From the NCBI GenBank assembly GCA_964428345.1, contig CAYRYD010000028.1, forward strand, positions 1 to 64,000: 64,000 bases of DNA. Reading direction: 5' to 3'. The notes below the pieces were generated by a model, which had not been told where the DNA came from, made no database searches, and saw only the letters and a list, made by a program, of their open reading frames with translations. Source of the stretch: JABDMH01 sp964428345. GTDB taxonomy: Bacteria > Bacteroidota > Bacteroidia > Chitinophagales > Saprospiraceae. Of this stretch, positions 43,815-52,719 are shown in pieces; within the stretch, counting starts at the first letter, position 1, and each line of letters starts with the position of its first letter. A program made the position numbers and the translations under genes.

Positions 43815-45227
43815 ATGGACCGAAGAAAATTCCTATACAGGTCCGGGCGATATGGCCTGGGCTTTATTGGTTTACAGGCTTTTGCAATAGCCTGCAAATC
43901 GACACAATCGCAAGGTGAAGACACCATCAGCATGCTACAGGAAGGATACGGACCGTTGAAAGACGATCCGGAAGGCATCCTGAATTTGCCGGAAGGTTTC
44001 AGCTATAAGATCATTTCCCGGCAGGGAACACCAATGATAGATGGGTTTGTGGTACCCGGAGCACCGGATGGAATGGCCACCTTTTCAGGTCCGGATGGCA
44101 AAGTAATCATCATCAGAAACCATGAGGTTTCTTCCGGTGATGTCAAGCGGGGACCCTTTGGTGGGGAAAGAGAACTCCTCCCAAAAATCGATCCGGCAAT
44201 GGTGTATGATTTTGGAAAAGGGGTAAATCCTTCATTGGGAGGAACAACCACTCTGGTATACAATCCGGTAACCGGAGAAGTAGAGCTGGAATATCTGAGT
44301 CTGGCTGGCACCAACCGGAACTGTGCCGGAGGACTCACTCCCTGGAACAGTTGGATTACCTGCGAAGAGGACACCAGTCCTCCTAATGAGGAGCGCGAAA
44401 AGTGGCATGGATATGCCTTTGAAGTGCCTGCCTCTCCGACACCCCAGCTGGCACCTCCGCTTCCGATCCTGGCAATGGGCCGGTTCAATCATGAGGCGGT
44501 GGTGGTCGACCCCCGGACCGGAATCGTCTATGAGACGGAAGACCGGGGAGATGGTTTGATTTACCGGTACATTCCATATACCAGGGGCAATCTTCTTGCG
44601 GGTGGCAAACTACAGGTACTGGCCATCAAGGGTCAACCCGGATTTGAAACCCGCAACTGGGCTGATTTGCCGGGAGAGAAAATGGAGATCGGTAAAAAAT
44701 ATGACGTGGAATGGCTGGATATCGATGGAATTGATGCCCCTGATGATGATTTACGCTATCGGGGGTTTGCCAAAGGAGCTGCCAGGTTTGCACGGGGCGA
44801 AGGAGCATGGTTTGGTGACAACGAATTTTATTTTGCCTGCACCAATGGTGGCCGGCTTGAACACGGTCAGATATTCCGGTATATTCCATCGCCGTATGAA
44901 GGTGAGGTAGCCGAAAGCAGTCAACCTCCAAAACTCGAAATATTTATCGAACCGAATAACACTGATCTGGTGGAGAGTTGCGACAATCTGACCATTGCCG
45001 CGCATGGGGATCTGGTCATTTGTGAGGATAAGTCTGACCCGCGAATTGTAGGGGTTACTCCCGAGGGAGGCATCTATCACATCGCCAGGAATGTTGGATA
45101 TAAATCCGAATTTGCAGGAGCGACGTTTTCACCGGACGGGAAAGTTCTGTTTGTAAATATTCAGGGACCTGGACTAACGCTGGCAATTACCGGTCCCTGG
45201 GAGAGCAGAAAGGGAGAATTAATTTAG
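43815..45227 (+). CDS. phoX: PhoX-family alkaline phosphatase (Tat, probable lipoprotein)
   Basis: 470 residues from ATG 43815. The N-terminus MDRRKFLYRSGRYGLGF carries a twin-arginine signal and is followed by AIAC with Cys27 as a possible lipidation site. The body is the DUF839/PhoX propeller: NRNCAGGLTPWNSWITCEED, GRFNHEAVVVDPRTGIVYETEDRGDG in pieces, GAWFGDNEFYFACTNGG, VESCDNLTIAAHGDLVICED in pieces, and PDGKVLFVNIQGPG. PhoX enzymes contain Fe3+ and Ca2+ and hydrolyse phosphomonoesters outside the cytoplasm. An in-frame ATG at 43740 would add a non-Tat leader and is disfavoured. Confidence 0.88.
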   Translation: MDRRKFLYRSGRYGLGFIGLQAFAIACKSTQSQGEDTISMLQEGYGPLKDDPEGILNLPEGFSYKIISRQGTPMIDGFVVPGAPDGMATFSGPDGKVIIIRNHEVSSGDVKRGPFGGERELLPKIDPAMVYDFGKGVNPSLGGTTTLVYNPVTGEVELEYLSLAGTNRNCAGGLTPWNSWITCEEDTSPPNEEREKWHGYAFEVPASPTPQLAPPLPILAMGRFNHEAVVVDPRTGIVYETEDRGDGLIYRYIPYTRGNLLAGGKLQVLAIKGQPGFETRNWADLPGEKMEIGKKYDVEWLDIDGIDAPDDDLRYRGFAKGAARFARGEGAWFGDNEFYFACTNGGRLEHGQIFRYIPSPYEGEVAESSQPPKLEIFIEPNNTDLVESCDNLTIAAHGDLVICEDKSDPRIVGVTPEGGIYHIARNVGYKSEFAGATFSPDGKVLFVNIQGPGLTLAITGPWESRKGELI

Positions 45228-45413
45228 GTGTACCCATAGGTCCATGTACTATCATTAACCTTGTACGAATCCTGGTTGAGGATAAAAAAAAGCAACTTAT
45301 CCCTTCTGTCAGGTAACAGGAAATAATTTACGGGATCATAGGGCAACCTATGGTAATGACTATTATTCCAATACGTGATGAGTGGTACCTGGTCCTATAG
45401 AATTGAATAAACC

Positions 45414-46193
45414 ATGTTGAGACAATTTTTATTTCTTATCATCATTTCCGGTACGATGTCAGCCATTGCCCAACCATTTTATATTGCTCACCGGGGTGCC
45501 TCCTACCTTGCTCCGGAAAATACGGTAGCTTCTATCCAACTTGCCTGGGAGCTGGGAAGTGATGGAGCGGAATGCGATGTCATGCTGACCAAAGACAACA
45601 AAATTGCAGTCTTTCATGATCAGACGGGTGAACGCCTCCTCAATAAAGATGTAAAGATCAGTGAGGTACCTTATTCTGAAATTAAGAATATCCCAATTAA
45701 ATTACGTGAGTCAAACCTGAAAAAGTATGAAGGTTCGACGGTACCACAATTAAAGGATTTGTTAAAAACTGTTCCTGAAGACCGCTTGTTGGTAATTGAA
45801 ATCAAATGTGGAAAAGAGATTATTCCGTATTTACAGAAGGACATTAAAAAATACTGGAAGTCCGGCAACATCGCTTTTATCGCCTTTGACTATGAGACGA
45901 TTGTAGAAACCAAAAAAGTCTTTCCCGCTGCACCCTGCTATTATTTGTCTTCCAATGCCGATGATCTGAATCGCCGTTTTGATGAAATTGTCCGGAGTGA
46001 TCTGGAAGGAGTCAATCTGAATCACAAAATCATTGACAAGGCGTTAGTGGAACGATTCCGGTCAGCAGGAAAAGATGTCTGGTGCTGGACAGTAAATTTA
46101 CCGGAAGATGCAAACCGGATGCAGCAATCAGGAGTCAAACACATCACTACCGACCGGCCGGCCTGGTTAAAAAAAGCCATAGAAGGGAAGTAA
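45414..46193 (+). CDS. Glycerophosphodiester phosphodiesterase
   Basis: 259 residues with a signal peptide (MLRQFLFLIIISGTMSAIAQ). Splits glycerophosphodiesters into glycerol-3-phosphate and an alcohol. GDPD signatures: IAHRGASYLAPENT with His26 and Arg27, GAECDV with Glu53 and Asp55, AVFHDQT with His68, a mid-protein VIEIK, and the C-terminal VWCWTVNLPEDANRM and THTDRP-like HITTDRPAWL. Periplasmic or surface location. With PhoX immediately before it on the same strand (186 bp), it fits a phosphate-scavenging set. Confidence 0.92.
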   Translation: MLRQFLFLIIISGTMSAIAQPFYIAHRGASYLAPENTVASIQLAWELGSDGAECDVMLTKDNKIAVFHDQTGERLLNKDVKISEVPYSEIKNIPIKLRESNLKKYEGSTVPQLKDLLKTVPEDRLLVIEIKCGKEIIPYLQKDIKKYWKSGNIAFIAFDYETIVETKKVFPAAPCYYLSSNADDLNRRFDEIVRSDLEGVNLNHKIIDKALVERFRSAGKDVWCWTVNLPEDANRMQQSGVKHITTDRPAWLKKAIEGK

Positions 46194-46245
46194 TCCCGAC
46201 GAGCGCAATTATACAAATACTCAGTATCTACATTCTTTTATCGGT

Positions 46246-47694
46246 CTATTCCGGAAAATGGTAAATAATCTCTACCGAAGCATCATTCAATCCAGGAAGA
46301 CGGATGGCATCGTTATTCACTTTTAAAGCGACAAAATCTTCACCATTGATTTTAACGGTTTCAATCACGCCATCATGTGATTCGATGGGCAATGGATAAA
46401 AAGGTTCACCGGATTCATGCTGCTGTATGTTGAAATATAAATGTAGAGGTGTTGAAGACTGCCAGCATTTCAGGTAAAGGTAATTTAGCAGACTGTGTTC
46501 GATACTATGGTACGACGATTTATACTGATTGGCTTTACGGCCGTCCTTTAGATCGCCATTTGTAAATACACTGAAATGGGTATCACCTCGGTCCCGGTCC
46601 AGAAAATAGGCATCCCAAAAAGAGGCACCTTTACGGAAAACTGACAAAGCGTTCCTTTCCGGAAACAGGCGATGCAGGCATAGTGAAAACATATTGCCAT
46701 AAGCCTGGATCCACCAATAGGTGTTATCACTTCTTAACAGGGGTCCAGCATTATTGACAGCATGCACCCAGATACCGGTCGAATCGACAAACCCATTCCT
46801 GATCACCTGATCGGCAAGTTTACTTCCGGAACTTAAATATTGGGGATCATTTCTAATCATATGAAGCCGAAAGAGCATCCACGACACTTCCAGGTTATGA
46901 CCGATATCCACTTCCTCTTCGTTTTTTCGGGCAGGTTGATAATTCCAATCGCGATCAAAGGTCTCCAAAACCCAACCCGTCTGTGGGTCGACCATATTCC
47001 CGAGCACGGTATTAAAGATCTTTCTGGATTGATCGAGGTATCTCTCGTTTCTGGTGGCCAGGTATAGATACAATAAATGACCGGAGACGGATGCTACCTG
47101 TGAGCTCAGGGATTTGGTGGTATTCTTAACCGTCCAATCCCGTTCCAGAAAATCGAAATAGCCACCATTTTCCGGATCCCAGGCTTTCTGTTCGAGCAGA
47201 TCATTGGTACGGTCGATATATTCAAGTATTTCGGAATCCCGGGTAATAAAATAAAACATGGCCAGACCCGTTGCAACATAAACCTGGACAAAGGTCGATT
47301 TGCCGGACGTATCTGGATTCCCGGATTTGTCCAATGCATTATACCAGCCTCCGTATTGCTCATCCCAGGTTTTGGAAATCAGGTAATGGGCAATGTAACG
47401 GGCCATGTCCAGATTTGCTTCATTCCCATTGATCAGATAAGCAAAGGAATAACTGAATAAATGCCGGGAGACCATGCTGGGAAAAACAGTCTCTTCAGTG
47501 GTGACCTGCCATTCTTCATCGAGGGTACACCGGAAAGTAGCGGCAGCAGTGTCGATCGCATACCTGGTCCAATACGGAAGGATTTGATTGAATGCCTGAT
47601 CCTTCCAATATTCCGGATCCAGAAACGTATCACCCTTCTTGTCATCGGAACAGGAAGAAATAAGTAACAAAAAAACAATAGCCAGATTTTTCAT
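46246..47694 (-). CDS. AGE-family epimerase-like lipoprotein
   Basis: 482 residues from ATG 47694, where a lipoprotein signal begins (MKNLAIVFLLLISSCSDD; lipid cysteine in SSC). An (alpha/alpha)6-barrel protein of the N-acylglucosamine 2-epimerase-like type: PSMVSRHLFSYSFAYL, YGGWYNALD, QVYVATGLAMFYF, NGGYFDFLERDW, NLEVSWMLFRLHMI, and a C-terminal beta part. Cytosolic AGE enzymes epimerise GlcNAc/ManNAc or cellobiose; a secreted lipidated one more likely acts on extracellular sugars or is a glycoside-type enzyme. It is the last gene of a minus-strand series that starts at the cobalamin riboswitch, though a 129-bp gap precedes it. Confidence 0.78.
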   Translation of the reverse strand: MKNLAIVFLLLISSCSDDKKGDTFLDPEYWKDQAFNQILPYWTRYAIDTAAATFRCTLDEEWQVTTEETVFPSMVSRHLFSYSFAYLINGNEANLDMARYIAHYLISKTWDEQYGGWYNALDKSGNPDTSGKSTFVQVYVATGLAMFYFITRDSEILEYIDRTNDLLEQKAWDPENGGYFDFLERDWTVKNTTKSLSSQVASVSGHLLYLYLATRNERYLDQSRKIFNTVLGNMVDPQTGWVLETFDRDWNYQPARKNEEEVDIGHNLEVSWMLFRLHMIRNDPQYLSSGSKLADQVIRNGFVDSTGIWVHAVNNAGPLLRSDNTYWWIQAYGNMFSLCLHRLFPERNALSVFRKGASFWDAYFLDRDRGDTHFSVFTNGDLKDGRKANQYKSSYHSIEHSLLNYLYLKCWQSSTPLHLYFNIQQHESGEPFYPLPIESHDGVIETVKINGEDFVALKVNNDAIRLPGLNDASVEIIYHFPE

Positions 47695-47823
47695 TTTGTT
47701 TTGACTCGGAAAATTCATTAAAAAACATCCTTCAGTTGGTTAGCAAAGTCACCTATGTAAAATGGATCAGACATTGCATGACCCGGGAATTAAAATACAG
47801 TAAGACATAGTAAGACACTGAAA

Positions 47824-49287
47824 TTAATCCGTCAATTTTAATGGTATTTGTTCATCGTCTGCCATCGTATAGGGTAGTTGCCATTTGTTTCCCTGCAGAT
47901 CGCCAAAGTATAGATAGGAGGGACTAAGACTATCCGGATCACCATCGGCCCAGAAATATTCAAAAGGTGGCATTCCATTGATCACACTTCGCACATAGGC
48001 ATGATTCCGGGTACTGCCCCGGGTGACAGCTTTCAGGAGTTTCCATTTTTTGCCCCGGTTTCCAGAATACCAAATGTCGACCTCACCACCGGTACCATAT
48101 TTCTGAGGGCCATCGGTCGTGGGAGCGACCAGATACCAGCGATTACCGTGAAGGATGAGGGAACCCATATCGTAATTATGATCGGATTGAGTAATGACTG
48201 TATGTCTCCATTTTCTTCCAGTCCAATGGCTAAGCACCCATTCTCTGGGGTCGTTGTCAGGTCCCGGTTCGTGACCTCCGCTGGTGATATGAAGGCACAT
48301 AGGACGACCCCGGGAATCAAATTTCAGATCTTTTAAATAAACGTTCTTCCCATCGCTCTGATAATCAAGGACCCGTGCCGGATTATCAACTATCTCGAGT
48401 GGAATATCGATCTCCTCTCCTTGAATATTAGTCCAGGTTTTACCGTAATCTTCCGTCTGCAGATAATACAGATCGGTTCGACGGTCGACATTACCGTCAG
48501 GATGCCGGTTAAAAAATGTGGCTACTTTGTTCCGGAACCGGCCACTCACCTGATAGTGCCCGCTGCGTTGTGTTCCCTCTTCTTTAATACCAGCCAGTTT
48601 GGCATCCCCGGAGAGCGTGTGACCATCTCTGCCCGTCCGGAAATACAATTCCCGGACACCGGTATATTTGGTAAATAAATAGACAAATCCGTATTCCGGA
48701 ATATACCATGGCTGGGGATAGGTCATTTCTCTCTCTTCTACCTGCCGGAACGAGGAAATATCGTAAGGATATTCGCTTTTATAAATAAATCCCGGGCGGC
48801 TACGGCCCCTGCCGCTGACAAATACCCAAAGATATCCGCTTGCATCAATTGACAGACTTGGGTTATCGTGTGGATCGTCTACCGATCTTTTATCATGGAC
48901 GACACGGGGTTTACCGACTACATTTTTCCTATGATCATAATAACCAATCATACAAAGCAAGTGCTTCTCATCGATGCTGGTGGTACCACCATAAACAAAA
49001 AAGGTCTTTAGGACGGCCGGAGCATAAATGGCTAATGGAATATGCTTGGCTGTGTAAGTACCTAGGCCTCCACTATATTTGTCACCATAAGGAAATTTCT
49101 GATTCAGTTCGAACCAGATACCCCGGTAACCGTCGATTTGCTGCCCGGTGAGATCTTCAAAATTTTGAGCTACCGCCACGAAGGGGTTGTGCCCAATAAG
49201 GCTAACCAACAGCATCCAGGAAATCCAAATATAAGTTACATTACTTTTAAATCTGGTCTGAGGTAATCGAACTCTTTTGAATTTCAT
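47824..49287 (-). CDS. BNR-4 repeat protein, possibly polysaccharide-active
   Basis: 487 residues. Basic N-terminus then a signal-type segment (WMLLVSLIGHNPFVAVAQ). The remainder is a seven-bladed-propeller type of the BNR_4 family: IDGYRGIWFELNQKFPYGDKYSGGLGTY in pieces, HLLCMIGYYDHRKNVVGKPRVVHDK, DDPHDNPSLSIDASGYLWVFVSGRGRSRPG, and further DYGKTW-type boxes. Members of this family include ulvan lyase-like enzymes of PL24. It lies 21 bp after the DUF4465 gene, so likely cotranscribed with it. Confidence 0.75.
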   Translation of the reverse strand: MKFKRVRLPQTRFKSNVTYIWISWMLLVSLIGHNPFVAVAQNFEDLTGQQIDGYRGIWFELNQKFPYGDKYSGGLGTYTAKHIPLAIYAPAVLKTFFVYGGTTSIDEKHLLCMIGYYDHRKNVVGKPRVVHDKRSVDDPHDNPSLSIDASGYLWVFVSGRGRSRPGFIYKSEYPYDISSFRQVEEREMTYPQPWYIPEYGFVYLFTKYTGVRELYFRTGRDGHTLSGDAKLAGIKEEGTQRSGHYQVSGRFRNKVATFFNRHPDGNVDRRTDLYYLQTEDYGKTWTNIQGEEIDIPLEIVDNPARVLDYQSDGKNVYLKDLKFDSRGRPMCLHITSGGHEPGPDNDPREWVLSHWTGRKWRHTVITQSDHNYDMGSLILHGNRWYLVAPTTDGPQKYGTGGEVDIWYSGNRGKKWKLLKAVTRGSTRNHAYVRSVINGMPPFEYFWADGDPDSLSPSYLYFGDLQGNKWQLPYTMADDEQIPLKLTD

Positions 49288-49308
49288 CCGGGTTGCTTTT
49301 TTAATAGC

Positions 49309-50271
49309 TTATCTTTTTATGACGGAGCTGCTAAAATAAGTGTTTTTTCCGGTCGCCAGAAGGTAATAAAGTCCGGACGACCAGTCATGAATATTGATCA
49401 GGATACGATTGGTGACCGGGCGGGAAAACATGATTTTCCCATTGATGTCCAGGATCTTCAAATCGATGGGGGCCGCATCCGGACTGTCAACAACCAGTAT
49501 ATCCGTGACCGGATTGGGATAAGTATTCAGTCTAATCTCCGGTGGAGTCTTTCCGCCAAGGGCGGTTTGCAGGCCGGAAACCATAATTTTATCGACGCAA
49601 AAATAGGCTGGTGTATTCATCCCAAAGATTCCGACATCACTGGAAGAAAGGGAGAAATGAAGACTGTCGGCTTCCCCCAGTGATGACAGATCCACATAGG
49701 TCCAATCCCCGACAATGTAATCGTCAGCGGGATCTGCCGGTCTGAAGTCGGCGAGATAGAAATCAACACTATCCATCGTCAGGCTACCGTCACGATAGGC
49801 TTTGATGGTTAGCAGAAAGAAATCAGGATCGTCACCATCAACGCCTCCAAATCGCTTCGAAAAAGCGTCTCCGTCACGCATGCTGATGTACGGATAGGTG
49901 GCATTGCAGATAAACATCCCTTCTACCGAAGTGGTGCCGTACTGCAAATGGATGGCAGTGGGTTCAAGTGAATAGGCTACGGCGTAAGTTTTGGTTTGTT
50001 CCGCCCCTTCACCGGCTATACAACTAAATTGATTTTGATATCCTGGCGTCAACGTATCCTGCATGGTCGACAGAGCCCAACCAGTCCAGGCATCAAATGG
50101 TGCGCTGTAATTATTTGGCAAACGGATATCACCACTGATGAAACCTCCTGAACCGTCGGCTCCTTTATGGAAAGTATCCTGCGGTAGATTAAACTCCTCA
50201 AAATCAGCCACTGACTGGGCAATGAGGGTCGTATTGAAAAAAGACAGGACAAGTAAAATTTTGTATGTCAT
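49309..50271 (-). CDS. DUF4465 protein with T9SS tail, cobalamin-locus associated
   Basis: 320 residues with a signal (MTYKILLVLSFFNTTLIAQ). The body matches DUF4465, a beta-sandwich domain often encoded beside BtuB-type receptors: VADFEEFNLPQDTFHKG, GFISGDIRLPNNYS, WTGWALS, VGDWTYVDLSSLG. Residues about 245-320 are a T9SS tail (LNTYPNPVTDILVVDSP, LKILDINGKIMF, GLYYLLATGK). It starts 10 bp after the receptor gene, so is likely under the same riboswitch. It is probably a surface-attached partner of the B12 receptor; that role is inferred from context. Confidence 0.8.
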   Translation of the reverse strand: MTYKILLVLSFFNTTLIAQSVADFEEFNLPQDTFHKGADGSGGFISGDIRLPNNYSAPFDAWTGWALSTMQDTLTPGYQNQFSCIAGEGAEQTKTYAVAYSLEPTAIHLQYGTTSVEGMFICNATYPYISMRDGDAFSKRFGGVDGDDPDFFLLTIKAYRDGSLTMDSVDFYLADFRPADPADDYIVGDWTYVDLSSLGEADSLHFSLSSSDVGIFGMNTPAYFCVDKIMVSGLQTALGGKTPPEIRLNTYPNPVTDILVVDSPDAAPIDLKILDINGKIMFSRPVTNRILINIHDWSSGLYYLLATGKNTYFSSSVIKR

Positions 50272-50281
50272 ATTACATGTA

Positions 50282-52159
50282 TTAAGTGCCTAAATCAGTT
50301 TTAAAACCTCCGGTAAAATACCGGCCAGGCATTGGCCGGTTTTCAACGACCTGATACTTATGGTTCCAGATATTATTTATTGTGAAATACAATTCAGCTT
50401 TCTGTTTATAAATGCTGATTTTTTGAAAAAGGCCGATATCGCTCACCTGATATCCGGGTAATTTTTGATTGATGGCCTTATAATTGCCGGTAAAAGCATG
50501 TTGATAGAAACAACCTCCATCTCTTATTTTCAGTGAGATGAGCAAGTTGCCCTGATGTTCGGGCGTATAAATCAACTGATCTCCCTTATCCATCCTTGGA
50601 TTTGCAATCCCGACCTGATTGGTCGATTTAATCAAGGAATGTCTTAAAGTCAATCTGATAGTATTAAACTGATGATTCCAGTGATGGCTAATGCTCAATT
50701 GTTGCTCAATGCCCCGGCTCCATACTCTGGTGATATTGGCTGGAGAAAAGAAAGAATGTCCCTCCTGGCGGCTCCAAAGGATCCAATCCCGAATCAACCG
50801 GTTAAAAGCAGCAATATCATACTTCCAGGACAGAGCTCCTTCCCGATTATGTATTGAGAGACCCAATTCCTCACTCCATCCACTCTCGGGTTTCAGTGAT
50901 AAATTTCCACCAGGCACCCAGTAACGGTCATTCAGAGTCGGCATCCGGTAGTCCCGGGAAATCTTCCCCTTCAGCCAGATGACAGGACTTAATCTGTACC
51001 GGAAGGACAGGGAAGGCGTGACTGGTATAGACTGATCATCGACCCATTCTTTACGAACCACTGCCATTAGATCCCAACGGTCAAAGTCAGAACGGACAGC
51101 GGCAAAAAGGGACCCCCGGTATTCGCTGGCAGCAGTCAGATAAGCATCTGCTTCGGCACGGGAGTAGGTATGAGTACTACCCAGAGATGCCTTTATTCGC
51201 TCGCTAAAAAACCAGTCTCTATTAAAATCGACAATCGCCGTATGGAAATTGTTCCTGCTATCCGGCCCACTTTCCGGATCCTGATAACTCATTTGCCCGG
51301 TGAAATATGCCGCATTCAACTGAAAAGCACTCCTCAACTGATGTTGTCTGTATGTCAACATTATCCGGCTGACAATATCCTGCTGCCGGGCTTTACTGTT
51401 GTTTTGAGTCAATAAGGGTGGGATCCGGCGGTCAGCCTGTTGATGCCAGAAATGGAAAATCAATTTACTGTTGCCGGAAAGCGGGTATTGGAATGACTGC
51501 ATCAAACCCTTTTGCTCTATTTCCGCATTTTCCAGATTTTTGACGTGACCAGAGCCCACTTTATATGGAAAGTCATTACGGGCAGTTTCATAAAGAAGCC
51601 GGGTATTGCTTTGCAGACGCTGCTTCCCGAGATGGACCTGAAGTTGTTGATCCCAGATGCCAAAGCTACCGAGTGTTGACTGCAGACTAACCGTACCCTG
51701 TTGATCAAAATGATTGTCCAGAGCAATGACACCAGCTACTGCCCCGCTTCCCCATAGAGCGGTGCTTCCCCCGGCTTTTAAAGATATATGGTCGGCAAAA
51801 CTGAGTGGGAGCAAAGAAAAATCCAATTGTCCCAACATTGGACTGTGCAGGGGCAGGCCATTCCAAAGAACCAGAGTCTGACCGGCATTCCCACCTCTGA
51901 CAGAGGATGTTGCCAGACTACCGGGACCATAAGATCTGACGAAACCAAAATTATGCTTCGATATCAACCCTGCAAGACTTCCCGGTAATTCCCCGTCGTG
52001 ATCAGACCTTTTCCACAAACTGGCCTGACTGCCAGGATCATCGTTACGCAAGGGATGGGCGATAATAACCACAGAGTCTAAAGAAACGATCGTATCGACC
52101 TGAGCCAGGCTTAAAAAAGGTAACAAACCACAGACCAGCGAGACACTCAACCTCAGCAT
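50282..52159 (-). CDS. BtuB-like TonB-dependent receptor, probable cobalamin uptake
   Basis: 625 residues with a signal peptide (MLRLSVSLVCGLLPFLSLAQ). Plug domain includes TSSVRGGNAGQTLVLWNGLPLHSP in pieces and ISLKAGGSTALWGSGAVAGVI, then a barrel with a penultimate NIWNHKYQVVENRPMPGRYF. The last residues after GGF are KTDLGT rather than a terminal aromatic, a slightly unusual end. A cobalamin riboswitch lies 130 bp upstream on the same strand, which fixes the ligand as cobalamin or a corrinoid with good confidence. It is the first gene of a minus-strand series. Confidence 0.9.
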   Translation of the reverse strand: MLRLSVSLVCGLLPFLSLAQVDTIVSLDSVVIIAHPLRNDDPGSQASLWKRSDHDGELPGSLAGLISKHNFGFVRSYGPGSLATSSVRGGNAGQTLVLWNGLPLHSPMLGQLDFSLLPLSFADHISLKAGGSTALWGSGAVAGVIALDNHFDQQGTVSLQSTLGSFGIWDQQLQVHLGKQRLQSNTRLLYETARNDFPYKVGSGHVKNLENAEIEQKGLMQSFQYPLSGNSKLIFHFWHQQADRRIPPLLTQNNSKARQQDIVSRIMLTYRQHQLRSAFQLNAAYFTGQMSYQDPESGPDSRNNFHTAIVDFNRDWFFSERIKASLGSTHTYSRAEADAYLTAASEYRGSLFAAVRSDFDRWDLMAVVRKEWVDDQSIPVTPSLSFRYRLSPVIWLKGKISRDYRMPTLNDRYWVPGGNLSLKPESGWSEELGLSIHNREGALSWKYDIAAFNRLIRDWILWSRQEGHSFFSPANITRVWSRGIEQQLSISHHWNHQFNTIRLTLRHSLIKSTNQVGIANPRMDKGDQLIYTPEHQGNLLISLKIRDGGCFYQHAFTGNYKAINQKLPGYQVSDIGLFQKISIYKQKAELYFTINNIWNHKYQVVENRPMPGRYFTGGFKTDLGT

Positions 52160-52284
52160 AAAAAACGGTACTTACAGGTCACGGTAAAAGTCGGAAATGT
52201 GCTCACGTCACGGAGAGTTGACATTTACTCTCGGGTGATCTGGCATTCTCCATCGACTTTACCCCGAAGCCGGATGAATCAAAA
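52160..52284 (-). promoter_or_regulatory. Leader between riboswitch and receptor start
   Basis: About 125 bp downstream of the riboswitch aptamer up to the receptor ATG. This is where a riboswitch expression platform (ribosome-site sequestration or terminator) should lie. No run of T for a terminator is seen, so translational control is more likely, which is inference. Confidence 0.35.
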
Positions 52285-52440
52285 ATCAGCAGGGCAGGTC
52301 TTCTGGCTTACTCCCCTTTCCGGCACCTTCCCGTCTTCCAAGAGACAGTGGCATTGAGCCGTTAGGTTTATCAGAGCTTACAGCAGCGGAGACTGCTCCG
52401 GACTTACACCGGATTCCCTATTAAGCGCGTTGTTATTAAT
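52285..52440 (-). ncRNA. Cobalamin riboswitch
   Basis: Read on the minus strand the region holds the conserved cobalamin aptamer blocks in order: GGGAATCCGGTGTAAGTCCG, then GCTGCTGTAAG, then the B12 box ATGCCACTGTCTC, then GGGAAGGTGCCGG and the closing GTAAGCCAGAAGACCTGCC. The element lies 130 bp upstream of a TonB-dependent receptor. Binding of adenosylcobalamin or methylcobalamin should turn off the downstream genes. The 5' boundary is approximate. A 63-codon frame over this element is considered spurious. Confidence 0.95.
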
Positions 52441-52719
52441 TCGGCGCACCCAAGCTGCGGCTAAGTTAGGTAAAATCCAATGAGGAGGGAGGATAATCTC
52501 AGGATCTGGACATAAAACCATGGGAAAGGAGTAAATAACCTGTAAAAATTCCGGCAATGATTTCGGCACCCTTAAGAATTCCGTTACATTATTGGTTTTG
52601 ATCTATCAATTGTCGGTAATCAATACAACCTCACAATGAAATAATGCGGATCAGTTTGTTCATTTACCCATTCATTACTGTCATTTAAATACCTATCAAA
52701 CAGATTAGCTTTCAGAAAA
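52441..52719. other. Intergenic region upstream of riboswitch
   Basis: About 280 bp between the riboswitch and the 3' end of the aldo-keto reductase gene. It should contain the promoter for the riboswitch transcript on the minus strand. I see no gene, repeat or known RNA in it. Confidence 0.4.

Noticed and set aside
52378..52569. Small coding frame (63 codons) on the minus strand
   Set aside because: It lies over the conserved cobalamin riboswitch and its leader, and the product has no recognisable feature; the RNA explains the sequence better.
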